From Gammaproteobacteria bacterium (GTDB taxonomy: Bacteria > Pseudomonadota > Gammaproteobacteria > DSM-16500), in assembly GCA_031291175.1 (NCBI GenBank), contig JARLJO010000016.1:1-64000 (forward strand): 64,000 nucleotides of DNA. Direction: 5' to 3'. Under the pieces are notes generated by a model. The model had not been told where the DNA came from and made no database searches. It saw only the letters and a list, made by a program, of their open reading frames with translations. Position numbers and translations under genes: made by a program. This document shows, piece by piece, positions 8,261-16,133 of this stretch (its first letter is position 1; every line of letters starts with the position of its first letter).

Positions 8261-8998
8261 TTAATCGGTTAAGCTGACAGAGAACGGATTAAATTTTGTT
8301 TCTCTATCATAATGATCAACACCATCAGCTTTTTTTAGATAGGCGACTAAAGCATAAGTCATTGGTAGTGCAATGATTTCATAACACAGCTTGAATAAAT
8401 AAATGGTGAGGATCATTTTCCAGATAATGTGATTTGGCATCACGCCCCAAAAAGCCACATTACAAAAAATGGTACTATCAATGGCGGCGCCTATGCCTGT
8501 GCTACTGATGACGCGTAAAAAGAAATGTTTTCCTTGTGTCTGGACTTTGAGTTTAGCCAAGATCATGGAGTTGATAAACTCTCCAAAAAAATACGCCAGC
8601 ATGGAGGCAAAAAATATTCTCGCTGAGCTCTGAAATACGAGTGCATAGGCGCTACTACCATGATTGGTATTGGCATCCCAGATGGCCGACGATGGCAAAT
8701 AGACAGCAATTGAAGTGCAAAGGGTGACAAGTGCGCTGCAAAGCAAGCCGCCCCAGATAATGAGTCGGCTTATTTTAAATCCATATACTTCCGTTAGGAT
8801 GTCATCAAAAAAATACGTCAAAGGAAAGAATATTAACGCTGCCGGAAAGTTCAATGCAAGGTCGCTTGTCAATTGAATCTCAGCAACTTTAAAGGCGGTA
8901 AGATTAGAAACCACCAGAAAAGTGACAAAGAGCATGCCGAGCAAAACAACACGTTTTGTTGTTTGGGGCTTATTTTCTCGTATAAATGCATTTTTCAT
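8261..8998 (-). CDS. yhhQ: queuosine precursor transporter YhhQ (VUT family)
   Basis: An inner-membrane protein of 245 residues with about six hydrophobic helices. It carries the family features of YhhQ/DUF165: VVSNLTAFKVAEI after the first helix, FFPLTYFFDDILTEVYGF, and FFGEFINSMILAKLK followed by a Ser-Thr-Gly-Ile-Gly stretch. These proteins import queuosine precursors (preQ0/preQ1) so that cells can modify the wobble base of some tRNAs. The ATG at 8998 starts the frame; no preQ1 riboswitch could be recognised in the 72 bases upstream. The trmY-like gene follows after 38 bases on the same strand, so both products may act on tRNA. Confidence 0.88.
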   Translation of the reverse strand: MKNAFIRENKPQTTKRVVLLGMLFVTFLVVSNLTAFKVAEIQLTSDLALNFPAALIFFPLTYFFDDILTEVYGFKISRLIIWGGLLCSALVTLCTSIAVYLPSSAIWDANTNHGSSAYALVFQSSARIFFASMLAYFFGEFINSMILAKLKVQTQGKHFFLRVISSTGIGAAIDSTIFCNVAFWGVMPNHIIWKMILTIYLFKLCYEIIALPMTYALVAYLKKADGVDHYDRETKFNPFSVSLTD

Positions 8999-9070
8999 CG
9001 TGAGCTCAGTGTTGGCGGCGATTTAATATTTTGCGCAATATTAGCCATAATTGATGGCAATTGCAAATTG

Positions 9071-9472
9071 TCATGTGCGTTCAAAGAGACATGACCGAAG
9101 ATCCGATCTGCATTGCATGACATCTTCATTAATCGTTTTCCAAGCCTCTTTTGCCGCGGCTTTTAAGTCACTTTTTGCAAGATATGCGCCTAAATACGTG
9201 AAGTCCTCATCCGAGCCATAATAATAACAATGCGCGGCGCCTTCGGGGGCTGACTCCTCCCACTCCGCTAGTGCAAATGACTTAACGTGCGTTTGAAAAT
9301 AATCGATTCTTTCATCAGATAGCGAAGAAGCATCGTTTATGTCTAGCAATATCCAGTTAGCATATTTTCCAGTCTGTAAATCACTTGGTGTCGGACAGTT
9401 TTCTGCCTTAGTGAATAAAGGTAATAGCAAGATAACAGTTAAACCTAATAGCATTATATTTTTAGATCGCAT
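9071..9472 (-). CDS. small secreted cysteine-containing protein
   Basis: I do not recognise a named family with certainty. The protein of 133 residues starts with a signal peptide (MRSKNIMLLGLTVILLLPLF, cleavage near TKA-EN). The mature part has four Cys (one in ENCPTP, one in AAHCYYY, two in MQCRSDLRSCLFE), which suggests two disulfides in the periplasm or outside. The frame is open upstream to 9601, but GGAGAAAA directly before the ATG at 9472 and the signal peptide together fix the start there. The fold may resemble small DUF3757-like secreted proteins of Legionella and Coxiella; I hold that loosely. No operon partner. Confidence 0.72.
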   Translation of the reverse strand: MRSKNIMLLGLTVILLLPLFTKAENCPTPSDLQTGKYANWILLDINDASSLSDERIDYFQTHVKSFALAEWEESAPEGAAHCYYYGSDEDFTYLGAYLAKSDLKAAAKEAWKTINEDVMQCRSDLRSCLFERT

Positions 9473-9630
9473 TTTTTCTCCATTGGCATCACGAATTACT
9501 AAATGAAAGTCGATTTTTAAAAAAAGAAGGGAGAGGAGTTTTAGTAATGTAGCTGAGGGAAAGTGATTTGAGTGAGCGTCAGAGTATAGCTTAGCACCCA
9601 CTCACCTTCATCTGAAAAATTATTTTTGAA

Positions 9631-10371
9631 TTAAAATCCGAGAAACATCAAAGGATGGGTTTTTTTCTCTCCAGTGCCATATTCATAATGATACACTTTC
9701 CCCGGATCGATATAAGTACCAAATAGACGATCCCAGAAACTGAAAAATGCGGCATAATTTCCATTATGTAATCTTATATTAGAACTGTGATGAAGATGAT
9801 GGTAACGAGGCGTCACGATAAGCCATTCCAGTTTTTCTGATTTCCAGATAACATTCATGTGCATAAAATTATTAGGAATTTGAAAATGCGTAGTAGCAAA
9901 AATAGCAAACCAAAGCGGCCTATCTTCTTGAATTATTAAAACAGCTAAAATGGCGACAATATTAAATAAAAATTGATGAACGATACTTGCACGCAGGCCC
10001 GCTCCCCAATACATATATGTTGGGTAATGATGCCACCGATGAAATCGCCACCAGTGTTGTTGGTGCATTAAACGATGAACCCAATACAGCCCAAAATCGA
10101 CCACCAGCACGTATAAAAGAAATTGAATATAAAACGGTCGATGATGCACCCAGTTGAGGCTTGGAAAATACCGCTTAAAATGAAGATGAATCGACGTGAG
10201 AATAACAGCGACGATAAGACCCATAAAAATAACAACAACAGTAGAAGAAAAATCTTTCCAAATGATTTTTCTGTATTCTAATTTATGGGTTGGCATATAG
10301 AGTTCGATGCCAGTAAAGGTGGCGGCAATCAAAAAATTTAAAGCCAACACCACGATGACAAAATCACTCAT
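9631..10371 (-). CDS. sterol desaturase / fatty acid hydroxylase family membrane protein
   Basis: A membrane di-iron oxygenase of 246 residues. The histidine boxes that bind two irons are all present: HRLMH (HX3H), HRWHH (HX2HH), and the C-terminal PRYHHLHHS followed by NYAAFFSFWDRLFGTY, the usual ending of this family. Four or so hydrophobic helices place it in the inner membrane. Members hydroxylate or desaturate C-H bonds in lipids (fatty acids, sterols, carotenoids). The bacterial substrate cannot be read from the sequence. The start ATG at 10371 opens directly into the first helix. It is the sole gene of its transcript as far as can be seen. Confidence 0.87.
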   Translation of the reverse strand: MSDFVIVVLALNFLIAATFTGIELYMPTHKLEYRKIIWKDFSSTVVVIFMGLIVAVILTSIHLHFKRYFPSLNWVHHRPFYIQFLLYVLVVDFGLYWVHRLMHQQHWWRFHRWHHYPTYMYWGAGLRASIVHQFLFNIVAILAVLIIQEDRPLWFAIFATTHFQIPNNFMHMNVIWKSEKLEWLIVTPRYHHLHHSSNIRLHNGNYAAFFSFWDRLFGTYIDPGKVYHYEYGTGEKKTHPLMFLGF

Positions 10372-10577
10372 GTAACTGATCTCCCTGTCTAGCCGCTATA
10401 TCCCTATCGTTCACCCTGCCGATTTTAGCATAAGGTGCTGCGGATTCCACTCTACGATTCACGTCCTAAGAAGCGCTTTCACTGAAGCCTCAATATTCAC
10501 TCAGAAAAATTGGGAGCGTTAGAAAAAATACAGAATCGCTAAAAATGGAGTATAAGTCTCACTTATAATGAATACAC

Positions 10578-10603
10578 AAAGGTGGATTAGGCAATCCACC
10601 TTT
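10578..10603 (-). terminator. hairpin downstream of the 201-aa secreted protein gene
   Basis: A perfect 11-bp stem (AAAGGTGGATT at 10578-10588 with its complement at 10593-10603) with a four-base loop lies 10 bases past the stop of the minus-strand gene. Only a three-base T-run is available, so it is a good hairpin but a weak intrinsic terminator. Confidence 0.6.
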
Positions 10604-10612
10604 CAAGTCACA

Positions 10613-11218
10613 TTATTCTACTCTACTAATAGTAATACTTTGATTATTTGTCGAAACATACACCCAGCGATTAGAAAAGGGGTCGAGTGTATAAGTCGTT
10701 GGGAAAAAATCACCCACTTCAATTTGGATGGTTTTATCAGTTTGATTTGTTGCGACAAACGTACCGCCATGTGTTGCCATTTTTGTATTAATGGCGGGTC
10801 TTGCGGAACAGTGACCGACTTCAACCGGATGAGCATAATCCAGATTTCTGAATACCAACGTAGCGGCTATGCTACCGTTAATGCTGACTTCGTTGGCAAT
10901 CAACGTATTCTCGCCCGTTTGTAATGTGCCTTGCAGATTATCCAGATTCGCTGTATTTAAAGTTACCTGACCATAGAGATAAACTTGTTTCAATTCAAAA
11001 CGCATATCCACCGGTTCAGATTGTGCATTAGTGATCTGACAGGTCACATTATAGTGAACCTCTTTCATGAGCGGACTTAAAGGAATGCTCAAGGTGCCTG
11101 CAGGCGCTATTTCGCCACCGCCAGGTAAAGCAACCATGGAAGCATGTTCTGCTTCTGGTGCTGCTGCAATTTTCGCGCTGAGTAATAAAAAGAACAGGCC
11201 GGTCATGATTTTATTCAT
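10613..11218 (-). CDS. secreted hypothetical protein, 201 aa
   Basis: I do not recognise the family. A signal peptide is clear (MNKIMTGLFFLLLSAKIAAA, cut before PEAEH). The mature 180 residues read as beta-sandwich material, with alternating hydrophobic residues, many Thr and Asn, and few helices. Two Cys (in VTCQI and GHCSA) may form a disulfide. It contains ALPGGGEIAPAGTLSIPLSP, a Gly/Pro-rich linker. Likely location is the periplasm or cell exterior. The gene stands alone with a hairpin downstream; no function is proposed. Confidence 0.72.
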   Translation of the reverse strand: MNKIMTGLFFLLLSAKIAAAPEAEHASMVALPGGGEIAPAGTLSIPLSPLMKEVHYNVTCQITNAQSEPVDMRFELKQVYLYGQVTLNTANLDNLQGTLQTGENTLIANEVSINGSIAATLVFRNLDYAHPVEVGHCSARPAINTKMATHGGTFVATNQTDKTIQIEVGDFFPTTYTLDPFSNRWVYVSTNNQSITISRVE

Positions 11219-11386
11219 TTTTTAGTTCCTAAGTTTGTATGCGGACAGATTGAAATTTCGGCAAGTATAGTGACGCAAGCTTAAGAGAATCTTAAGTCCA
11301 CCAGAATAATTCAGAAGCCAGTCGTCACCATTCAATACAATGAAACACATCTTTAAGAGTTAAAAAATCGTTGTGATAAACAAGGT

Positions 11387-12178
11387 TTAACGTATTAACG
11401 ATGAACCCGATGTTTTTTGATTGAGTGAAGCAGGAGTGGCTTCACTCAATAATTTCCCGCCCAATTTAAATTTTTGTTGCTCAACCAAATGAAATAAATT
11501 TTCTAGCGATAAAAAACCTTTGTAATAAATAATGTTTAATCCATTCTCGGGTGTTTTATGAAGAAACACATGGATGGCATCGGTTTCACTACCTTTACTG
11601 ATTTCTGTTGTTTCCATACTGCTAAAACGATACGTTTGTGCTAACTCCACCGTACCCGAAAGCAGCCCATTATCCTTATGAAAATGCTCTAATTCATTTG
11701 TATCTGATAATAAATCTTTGAATGTGGCAGCAATGACTTCTTGTTGGTTTTGATTATCCAGTTGCGTACACCGTAAGATTGCGCTTTCCGTTAAAGTGAT
11801 GCGCAATAATTGCCGATTATCTGAAATGGTTTGGTTCTCAATAGTGGCGAACATACGTAAAAGTTCATTATGGCAAAACTGAGCCGCTGATTTTTTATAT
11901 TTATCTGGAAGACCGGGTGTATGATTCATGCAGACAAAAGTTTCGGTTGAGAAAATGGGTTCGTCCTCCTCATCCTCCATATCGGTGACAAAATCCAATT
12001 GGCCATGCAACACGATTGCGATGCAAGGATTTAACCCTTCCGCATAGAGCGCAATGTCTTGCTTGCATTCTGACAATACACGCACGCCAATCGAATTTTC
12101 ATCGACTAATTGCCGAGGTGTTAGAGGAAATGTTTTTGTCATGGAAAAAGCAGTGATGGGCATAAAGTCGATTCTCAT
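11387..12178 (-). CDS. hypothetical cytoplasmic-type protein, 263 aa
   Basis: I do not recognise this protein. It has no signal peptide and no membrane helix. The chain is mixed alpha/beta, with an acidic cluster TDMEDEEDEP (about residues 65-74) and four Cys spread through the first half. The C-terminal tail (EATPASLNQKTSGSSLIR) is Ser/Thr-rich and flexible. Such tails carry the translocation signal in many Dot/Icm effectors, but this is only a resemblance. The start is either the ATG at 12178 or the ATG five codons later; neither has a strong ribosome-binding site. About 740 bases of repeat-filled DNA lie upstream. Confidence 0.65.
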   Translation of the reverse strand: MRIDFMPITAFSMTKTFPLTPRQLVDENSIGVRVLSECKQDIALYAEGLNPCIAIVLHGQLDFVTDMEDEEDEPIFSTETFVCMNHTPGLPDKYKKSAAQFCHNELLRMFATIENQTISDNRQLLRITLTESAILRCTQLDNQNQQEVIAATFKDLLSDTNELEHFHKDNGLLSGTVELAQTYRFSSMETTEISKGSETDAIHVFLHKTPENGLNIIYYKGFLSLENLFHLVEQQKFKLGGKLLSEATPASLNQKTSGSSLIR

Positions 12179-12313
12179 TATTATTATAAATATGGGCGTA
12201 TTCTAGACGTGAGCTTGTCTAAATAACAAGCATTTTATCCCATCTTTTTGTTTATAAAGGCGCACTAGTGTCTGACAAATCTATATAACCTCATCGTATT
12301 CATTATCGCTTCC

Positions 12314-12349
12314 AAACCCCTACGTACCGTGGCTTGTCCACGGTATCTA
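12314..12349. repeat. family B palindrome, partial copy
   Basis: Contains the B core ACCGTGG-cttgt-CCACGGT, flanked on the left by AACCCCTACGT. The right flank departs from the family (ATCTACC), so this copy is one-sided. Full copies lie at 18135, 41260 and 52177. Confidence 0.7.
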
Positions 12350-12436
12350 CCTTATGACTGTGCGACCAAGATGCGATGCCAGTGGGCTCCAATGATATTG
12401 GGGTTCGCGAAAAACGCTCAATCCAACTTACATGCT

Positions 12437-12503
12437 GTGATTTAACAGGGGTTCGCGGACACAACCCCCACAAAAAGCGTGGGGGTTGTGTCCGTGCTAC
12501 TAC
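12437..12503 (-). repeat. family A palindromic repeat, copy 2
   Basis: Reverse orientation of the unit: the tail (TGATTTAACAGGGGTTCGCG) comes first, then the stem ACAACCCCCAC/GTGGGGGTTGT with an AAAAAGC loop, then GTCCGTGCTACT. Stem bases differ from copy 1 on both sides, so pairing is kept. Confidence 0.88.
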
Positions 12504-12516
12504 TACATTTCTGAAT

Positions 12517-12621
12517 TGACTGGAGTTCTGTCATGATAGGCTTACTTTTTTTGTGCTTGTAAGCACAACTTGCCACTCCGTTTTTTTGATTCACTTCAAC
12601 GAAGTTGAAGTGAAAAGAACA
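12517..12621 (+). repeat. family C element, diverged copy
   Basis: Shows the family C order: ACTGGAGTTCTGTCATGATA, then CTTACTTTTTTTGTGC, then ACTTGCCACTCCGTTTTTTT, then a small hairpin CACTTCAACGAAGTTGAAGTG. Several positions differ from the better-preserved copies at 24561, 33771 and 47024. Confidence 0.75.
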
Positions 12622-12663
12622 TATTTATATTGACTCATTGTACAGAGCACCCCGACGTAGCCC

Positions 12664-12722
12664 AGTAGCACGGACTAAGACCCCCACGCTTTTTGTGGGG
12701 GTTGTGTCCGCGAACCCCTGTC
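12664..12722 (+). repeat. family A palindromic repeat, copy 3
   Basis: AGTAGCACGGACTAAGACCC, then the hairpin with a CGCTTTTTG loop, then TGTCCGCGAACCCCTG. The tail diverges after CCCCTG. It faces copy 2 across a family C element. Confidence 0.88.
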
Positions 12723-12920
12723 CACAAACCACAGCACGTAGGTTGAGCAGCCCACCGGTCTCACACCTTGGTCGCACAGCTATAAGGTAATGTTGGATTT
12801 CGTACCTCAGCCCAATCTACACCAATATCAAGCACCAGCCTGATCTTTAATTGACCATTCCCTTCTCATGATATACCATACCTCACCAATTCAGCATAGA
12901 CTGACAAAACGAGGCTCAAC

Positions 12921-14081
12921 ATGTTTTCTCATACCCCCCTTTTCCCTGGGCAGCAATCCCAATTTACTCAATCCCATCAACTAGTTACTGTTCCAGCGCC
13001 TTTCATAATGTTCTTGCCGTTTTACACGCCATCAGGTCAGATAGAATATTGTCCCTTTTTAATGATGACCTCGGTCACGATGCCTGCTTATTTGCCTGGT
13101 TCGCCATCATTACCTTATCCCGCTACCCCGTTACTGAATACGAATGTCAATCCATCATTGCTCCGCTACAGAGAACAGCGAAAAGAGAAACGTAAAAAAC
13201 AGCGCGCTCGTCAAGCCGCAAAAAAGCTTGTCGCAAAACAACAATCCACCCAGTTCATCCAAGAAACGCTTTCTGAAAAAATATCAAAAAGTGAAAAATT
13301 TCGTGAACATCTTAAAGCAACCACAATGAATAGTGGCAGCAGTCAATTTGCGGAGTCAGTAGGCGCTCTCGGGCAATCCAGTCTCGCAAAGAAGAACTAT
13401 TCCCAGACCACCGTGTTATTAAAAATTAATGCTTTCTTGCGATACGCCAACTGCCCTTCCACCACTCAGATAGGCCATTGCAATGGTATATCGATACTGT
13501 GGTCAATCATGATGTCATGGAACGTAGAATCGTTATTTTATAGTATGGTCAAAGAAATTGTTGAATGTCCTTTTGAAAAGTTACACCAGTGTTACAAAAC
13601 GCTTTTAACTTTTTTTGAATGGATTGATATCGGGCAAAACCCCGGTGCCTACAGTAATCGCAAATGGTCGCAAATCGATATTGACTGGATTGTCGGCACG
13701 CCTCGAATGAATTATTTTGTAAAAAAATGCACGGCTGATGAAGGAGCGCTTGAAATAAAGAGGCTTGTTACCGAAAACACCATTGTGACTTTAGCAGGTT
13801 GTGATATCAATGTAGCAGGACAGAAAAATCCGATTGCACATGCTGTCGCGTTATTTTATCGAAAAAGAGAAGGTTATTATCTTTTTGATTCAGGATATAA
13901 AGATGGCCAGCCAACACGATTTGCATCAGCAAAAGAGCTGGCAGCAGAAGCAAATATTTGCGTATTCCCCCAATCTATCAGACAAAACCACAAGATGTTC
14001 GAGTGGAAACTTGCGGTGTCGCCGCGCCCGTTGATGCCGACCAATGAACAACTCAAAAAACTGTTAGCTCCCAAACGCTAA
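12921..14081 (+). CDS. putative papain-like cysteine protease of YopT/C58 type (candidate effector)
   Basis: A 386-residue protein with no signal peptide. The first 80 residues are Pro/Ser/Thr-rich and flexible, followed by a very basic helix (about 83-105). The C-terminal half carries a plausible Cys-His-Asp triad. GHCNGISILW has Cys187, PIAHAVALF has His307, and GYYLFDSGYKDG has Asp323. This order and spacing (G.C.G...W, then HA....., then FD..) is the pattern of YopT/AvrPphB-type C58 cysteine proteases, which cut lipid-modified GTPases or kinases inside host cells. The family call rests on these short motifs only. GAGG lies 6 bases before the ATG. A Fic gene follows 190 bases downstream on the same strand, forming an effector-like pair. 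Other papain-fold families remain possible. Confidence 0.62.
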   Translation: MFSHTPLFPGQQSQFTQSHQLVTVPAPFIMFLPFYTPSGQIEYCPFLMMTSVTMPAYLPGSPSLPYPATPLLNTNVNPSLLRYREQRKEKRKKQRARQAAKKLVAKQQSTQFIQETLSEKISKSEKFREHLKATTMNSGSSQFAESVGALGQSSLAKKNYSQTTVLLKINAFLRYANCPSTTQIGHCNGISILWSIMMSWNVESLFYSMVKEIVECPFEKLHQCYKTLLTFFEWIDIGQNPGAYSNRKWSQIDIDWIVGTPRMNYFVKKCTADEGALEIKRLVTENTIVTLAGCDINVAGQKNPIAHAVALFYRKREGYYLFDSGYKDGQPTRFASAKELAAEANICVFPQSIRQNHKMFEWKLAVSPRPLMPTNEQLKKLLAPKR

Positions 14082-14274
14082 CAACAAATTCAGCCAACGC
14101 CAGCTAACGTCCTCCTGCGGCCTGCCCGCAGGATCCAGAAGACCTGTAAGACAGAGTCCATCCCAGCTAACGTTCTCCTGAAGCGTTAAATATTTACTCA
14201 AAACACCCTAATCAAACTTCACACTACACAGTTATTATTATAATATAGCCAAAATTTATTCAATCGAGGCCATT

Positions 14275-15930
14275 ATGTCTGCTGCACGCCCTACATTTAA
14301 CTTAAACGCTATTACCCAATTTGACCCTAGACTCGTGACTGAGTTTGATTGCGAATCATCGTCTAATCCCGGCTCTAGCGGGGCTGATAATGCCATGTTA
14401 AATGCAGGGCAATATCGAGATATGTTTAATGCCTATCATTATGCACAAACACTACTCGAAAGAATTGCAGAGACAGGCATTGCTAATATTAGTGTCGATC
14501 AATTTATTGAATGGTACAAAGGCATTCATCAACGCATGGCTGCAAGTCTTGCTGAAGACAATGGATTTAAAGCGGGAGAATTTTCTAAAGCCCAAGTCTA
14601 TCGGTGGTTACATGGTGCTAATACAAGCACACTGCTCATAGCAGCATTTGCAATGGGAATGCCTGTTGATCAAATAGCTCGAGAATTTTTACAAGCGAAC
14701 TCAAAAATCACTGCAAAAATGTTAGCTGACTTTTTTGCATTACTGAATAAAATAGGCGCTGATAAAAGTATAAAAATTCCTGATTATGCTTTAGAGGGAA
14801 TATCGCCTCAAAATAGACAAGCCCTAATGAGCGGCATGTTGCCAGTAGAAAAAACATTGGTCATGGAGAAGTTAGCCGTGGCTTTTCATAATCGTAAATT
14901 AAATGCTGAAGAAATCAATCTGGTCGGTCAATTTGTCAAACTGTGTCTTCCGCCAGCGCTGCTGGAAAAACAATTCCGAGAAGATGTGGCTGCCTTCTTA
15001 GCCAAATGGAAATCATGCCCTAAAGATGACGTCGATAAAGCAGCGGCTTTAGCAGCTGAATTTTTTTATAAAGCGACTGAAGTGCATCCTTTTCCTAATT
15101 GCAATGGCCGTTCAGCGACCTGCATGATGAATGTTGTTCTAGTCACGCTTGGCATGCGTAGCATTTTGATGCGAGACAGTGGCGATAAGGCTGATCCATC
15201 CAGTAGCTATTCTAAAGCGATTGATGAGCTTGAAACAAAGGGTGCCTCTGTATTATTAGGTGAACATGTTAAAGCACGTATTACTAAAGCAAATCAACAA
15301 CAAACCTATACAAAAATTGATGAAGCACAATTCTCGCTTATCACCAAGCGTGTTGAAATGGCAGAACTCATGACGCATATCAAAGCGCTTAGTCCGAATC
15401 TCGATCTGAATATTGAATTAGATAGAATCGAAGATGAATGGTGTAAAAAGAACAAATATACCATGAACTCTAAAATCACTGTCAGCGAAAGCATTAATGG
15501 TTTGAATTATTTCATTCAACATTTTACGAAGATGCTGGAAAAGCTAAGATCAATTAAATTAATGAGTGTTTCCACCGTCACTCAAAAATCTTATAACGAA
15601 GAAGAGAAAACAGAAATCAGCGCAATTCTTAAAGCGCATACCAACAAGAAATGGATTGTTAACTCAAAGAATGGATTTGCATTGGTGACAAAAGTTGACT
15701 CACGTGAAGCGGGAGACGAAATGGTTGCGTTGCTGGAAGCGACACATGCTCTAAAAGCAAAAGTAATGCAGCCCGCAAGGTCTAGTGCTTCAGCATCAGC
15801 GGCAGCAGTGAAGTATTTTGTGCAGATTGATGCTTTCAATTTGAAAAAATTAAGAGCGCTCGCTGTTACTATGGCAGCGGCTAAAAGTAATGCAAGTGCA
15901 GCTACTTCACCCGCACCCGCTATGCGTTAG
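14275..15930 (+). CDS. Fic-domain protein with non-canonical motif (candidate effector)
   Basis: Fic enzymes transfer AMP, UMP, phosphocholine or phosphate to target proteins. The Fic core lies at about residues 75-320. YKGIHQRMA and the helix before the loop lead to HPFPNCNGRSA, with catalytic His271. The consensus is HXFX(D/E)(G/A)N(G/K)R. Here the metal-binding acidic residue is Asn275 and the Gly is Cys276, so the usual Mg-ATP chemistry may be altered. The 230-residue C-terminal part is helical and ends in an Ala/Ser/Pro-rich tail. There is no signal peptide. GAGG lies 5 bases before the ATG, and TATAAT at 14239-14244 could be the -10. Upstream, CAGCTAACGTYCTCCTG occurs twice (14101, 14164). 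The neighbours are a protease-like gene and an orphan, suggesting a host-directed set. Confidence 0.8.
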   Translation: MSAARPTFNLNAITQFDPRLVTEFDCESSSNPGSSGADNAMLNAGQYRDMFNAYHYAQTLLERIAETGIANISVDQFIEWYKGIHQRMAASLAEDNGFKAGEFSKAQVYRWLHGANTSTLLIAAFAMGMPVDQIAREFLQANSKITAKMLADFFALLNKIGADKSIKIPDYALEGISPQNRQALMSGMLPVEKTLVMEKLAVAFHNRKLNAEEINLVGQFVKLCLPPALLEKQFREDVAAFLAKWKSCPKDDVDKAAALAAEFFYKATEVHPFPNCNGRSATCMMNVVLVTLGMRSILMRDSGDKADPSSSYSKAIDELETKGASVLLGEHVKARITKANQQQTYTKIDEAQFSLITKRVEMAELMTHIKALSPNLDLNIELDRIEDEWCKKNKYTMNSKITVSESINGLNYFIQHFTKMLEKLRSIKLMSVSTVTQKSYNEEEKTEISAILKAHTNKKWIVNSKNGFALVTKVDSREAGDEMVALLEATHALKAKVMQPARSSASASAAAVKYFVQIDAFNLKKLRALAVTMAAAKSNASAATSPAPAMR

Positions 15931-15970
15931 AGACTATTTGGGTTTGGCAGTTTAAGAAAAACAGCCCTCT

Positions 15971-16117
15971 CGTCATTGCGAGCGAGAGCGAAGCAACCCA
16001 GGCTTTATTGCCTCTATAGAAGAAGTACAAAACATAAATTTCAGATGTTTTGCTATCTCGTTCTTACAAAAGAGACAATAAGGCCTGGTTTGCTTCGCTC
16101 TCGCGTTCGCAATGACG
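15971..16117. repeat. 147-bp long-hairpin element with CGTCATTGCGAG ends
   Basis: The ends CGTCATTGCGAGCG and CGTTCGCAATGACG are inverted copies, and pairing continues inward (GAGAGCGAAGCAACCCAGGC against GCCTGGTTTGCTTCGCTCTC, then AGGCTTTATTGCCTC against GAGACAATAAGGCCT). The whole unit can therefore fold into one long hairpin, typical of small non-autonomous mobile repeats. Its inner part (GAAGTACAAA.CATAAATTTC) recurs at 24530-24556. It separates the convergent Fic and 539-residue genes. Confidence 0.82.
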
Positions 16118-16133
16118 CAACATTGTTATTATT

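Larger units (their letters stand above)
12179..12920. other. 742-base intergenic region filled with repeats
   Basis: No gene seen. It holds, in order, part of a family B palindrome (12314-12349), a family A copy on the minus strand (12437-12503), a diverged family C element (12517-12621) and a family A copy on the plus strand (12664-12722). The two A copies face each other around the C element. Confidence 0.75.

Noticed and set aside
8999..9070. preQ1 riboswitch upstream of yhhQ
   Set aside because: The leader is short and no preQ1 aptamer stem or conserved loop could be recognised.
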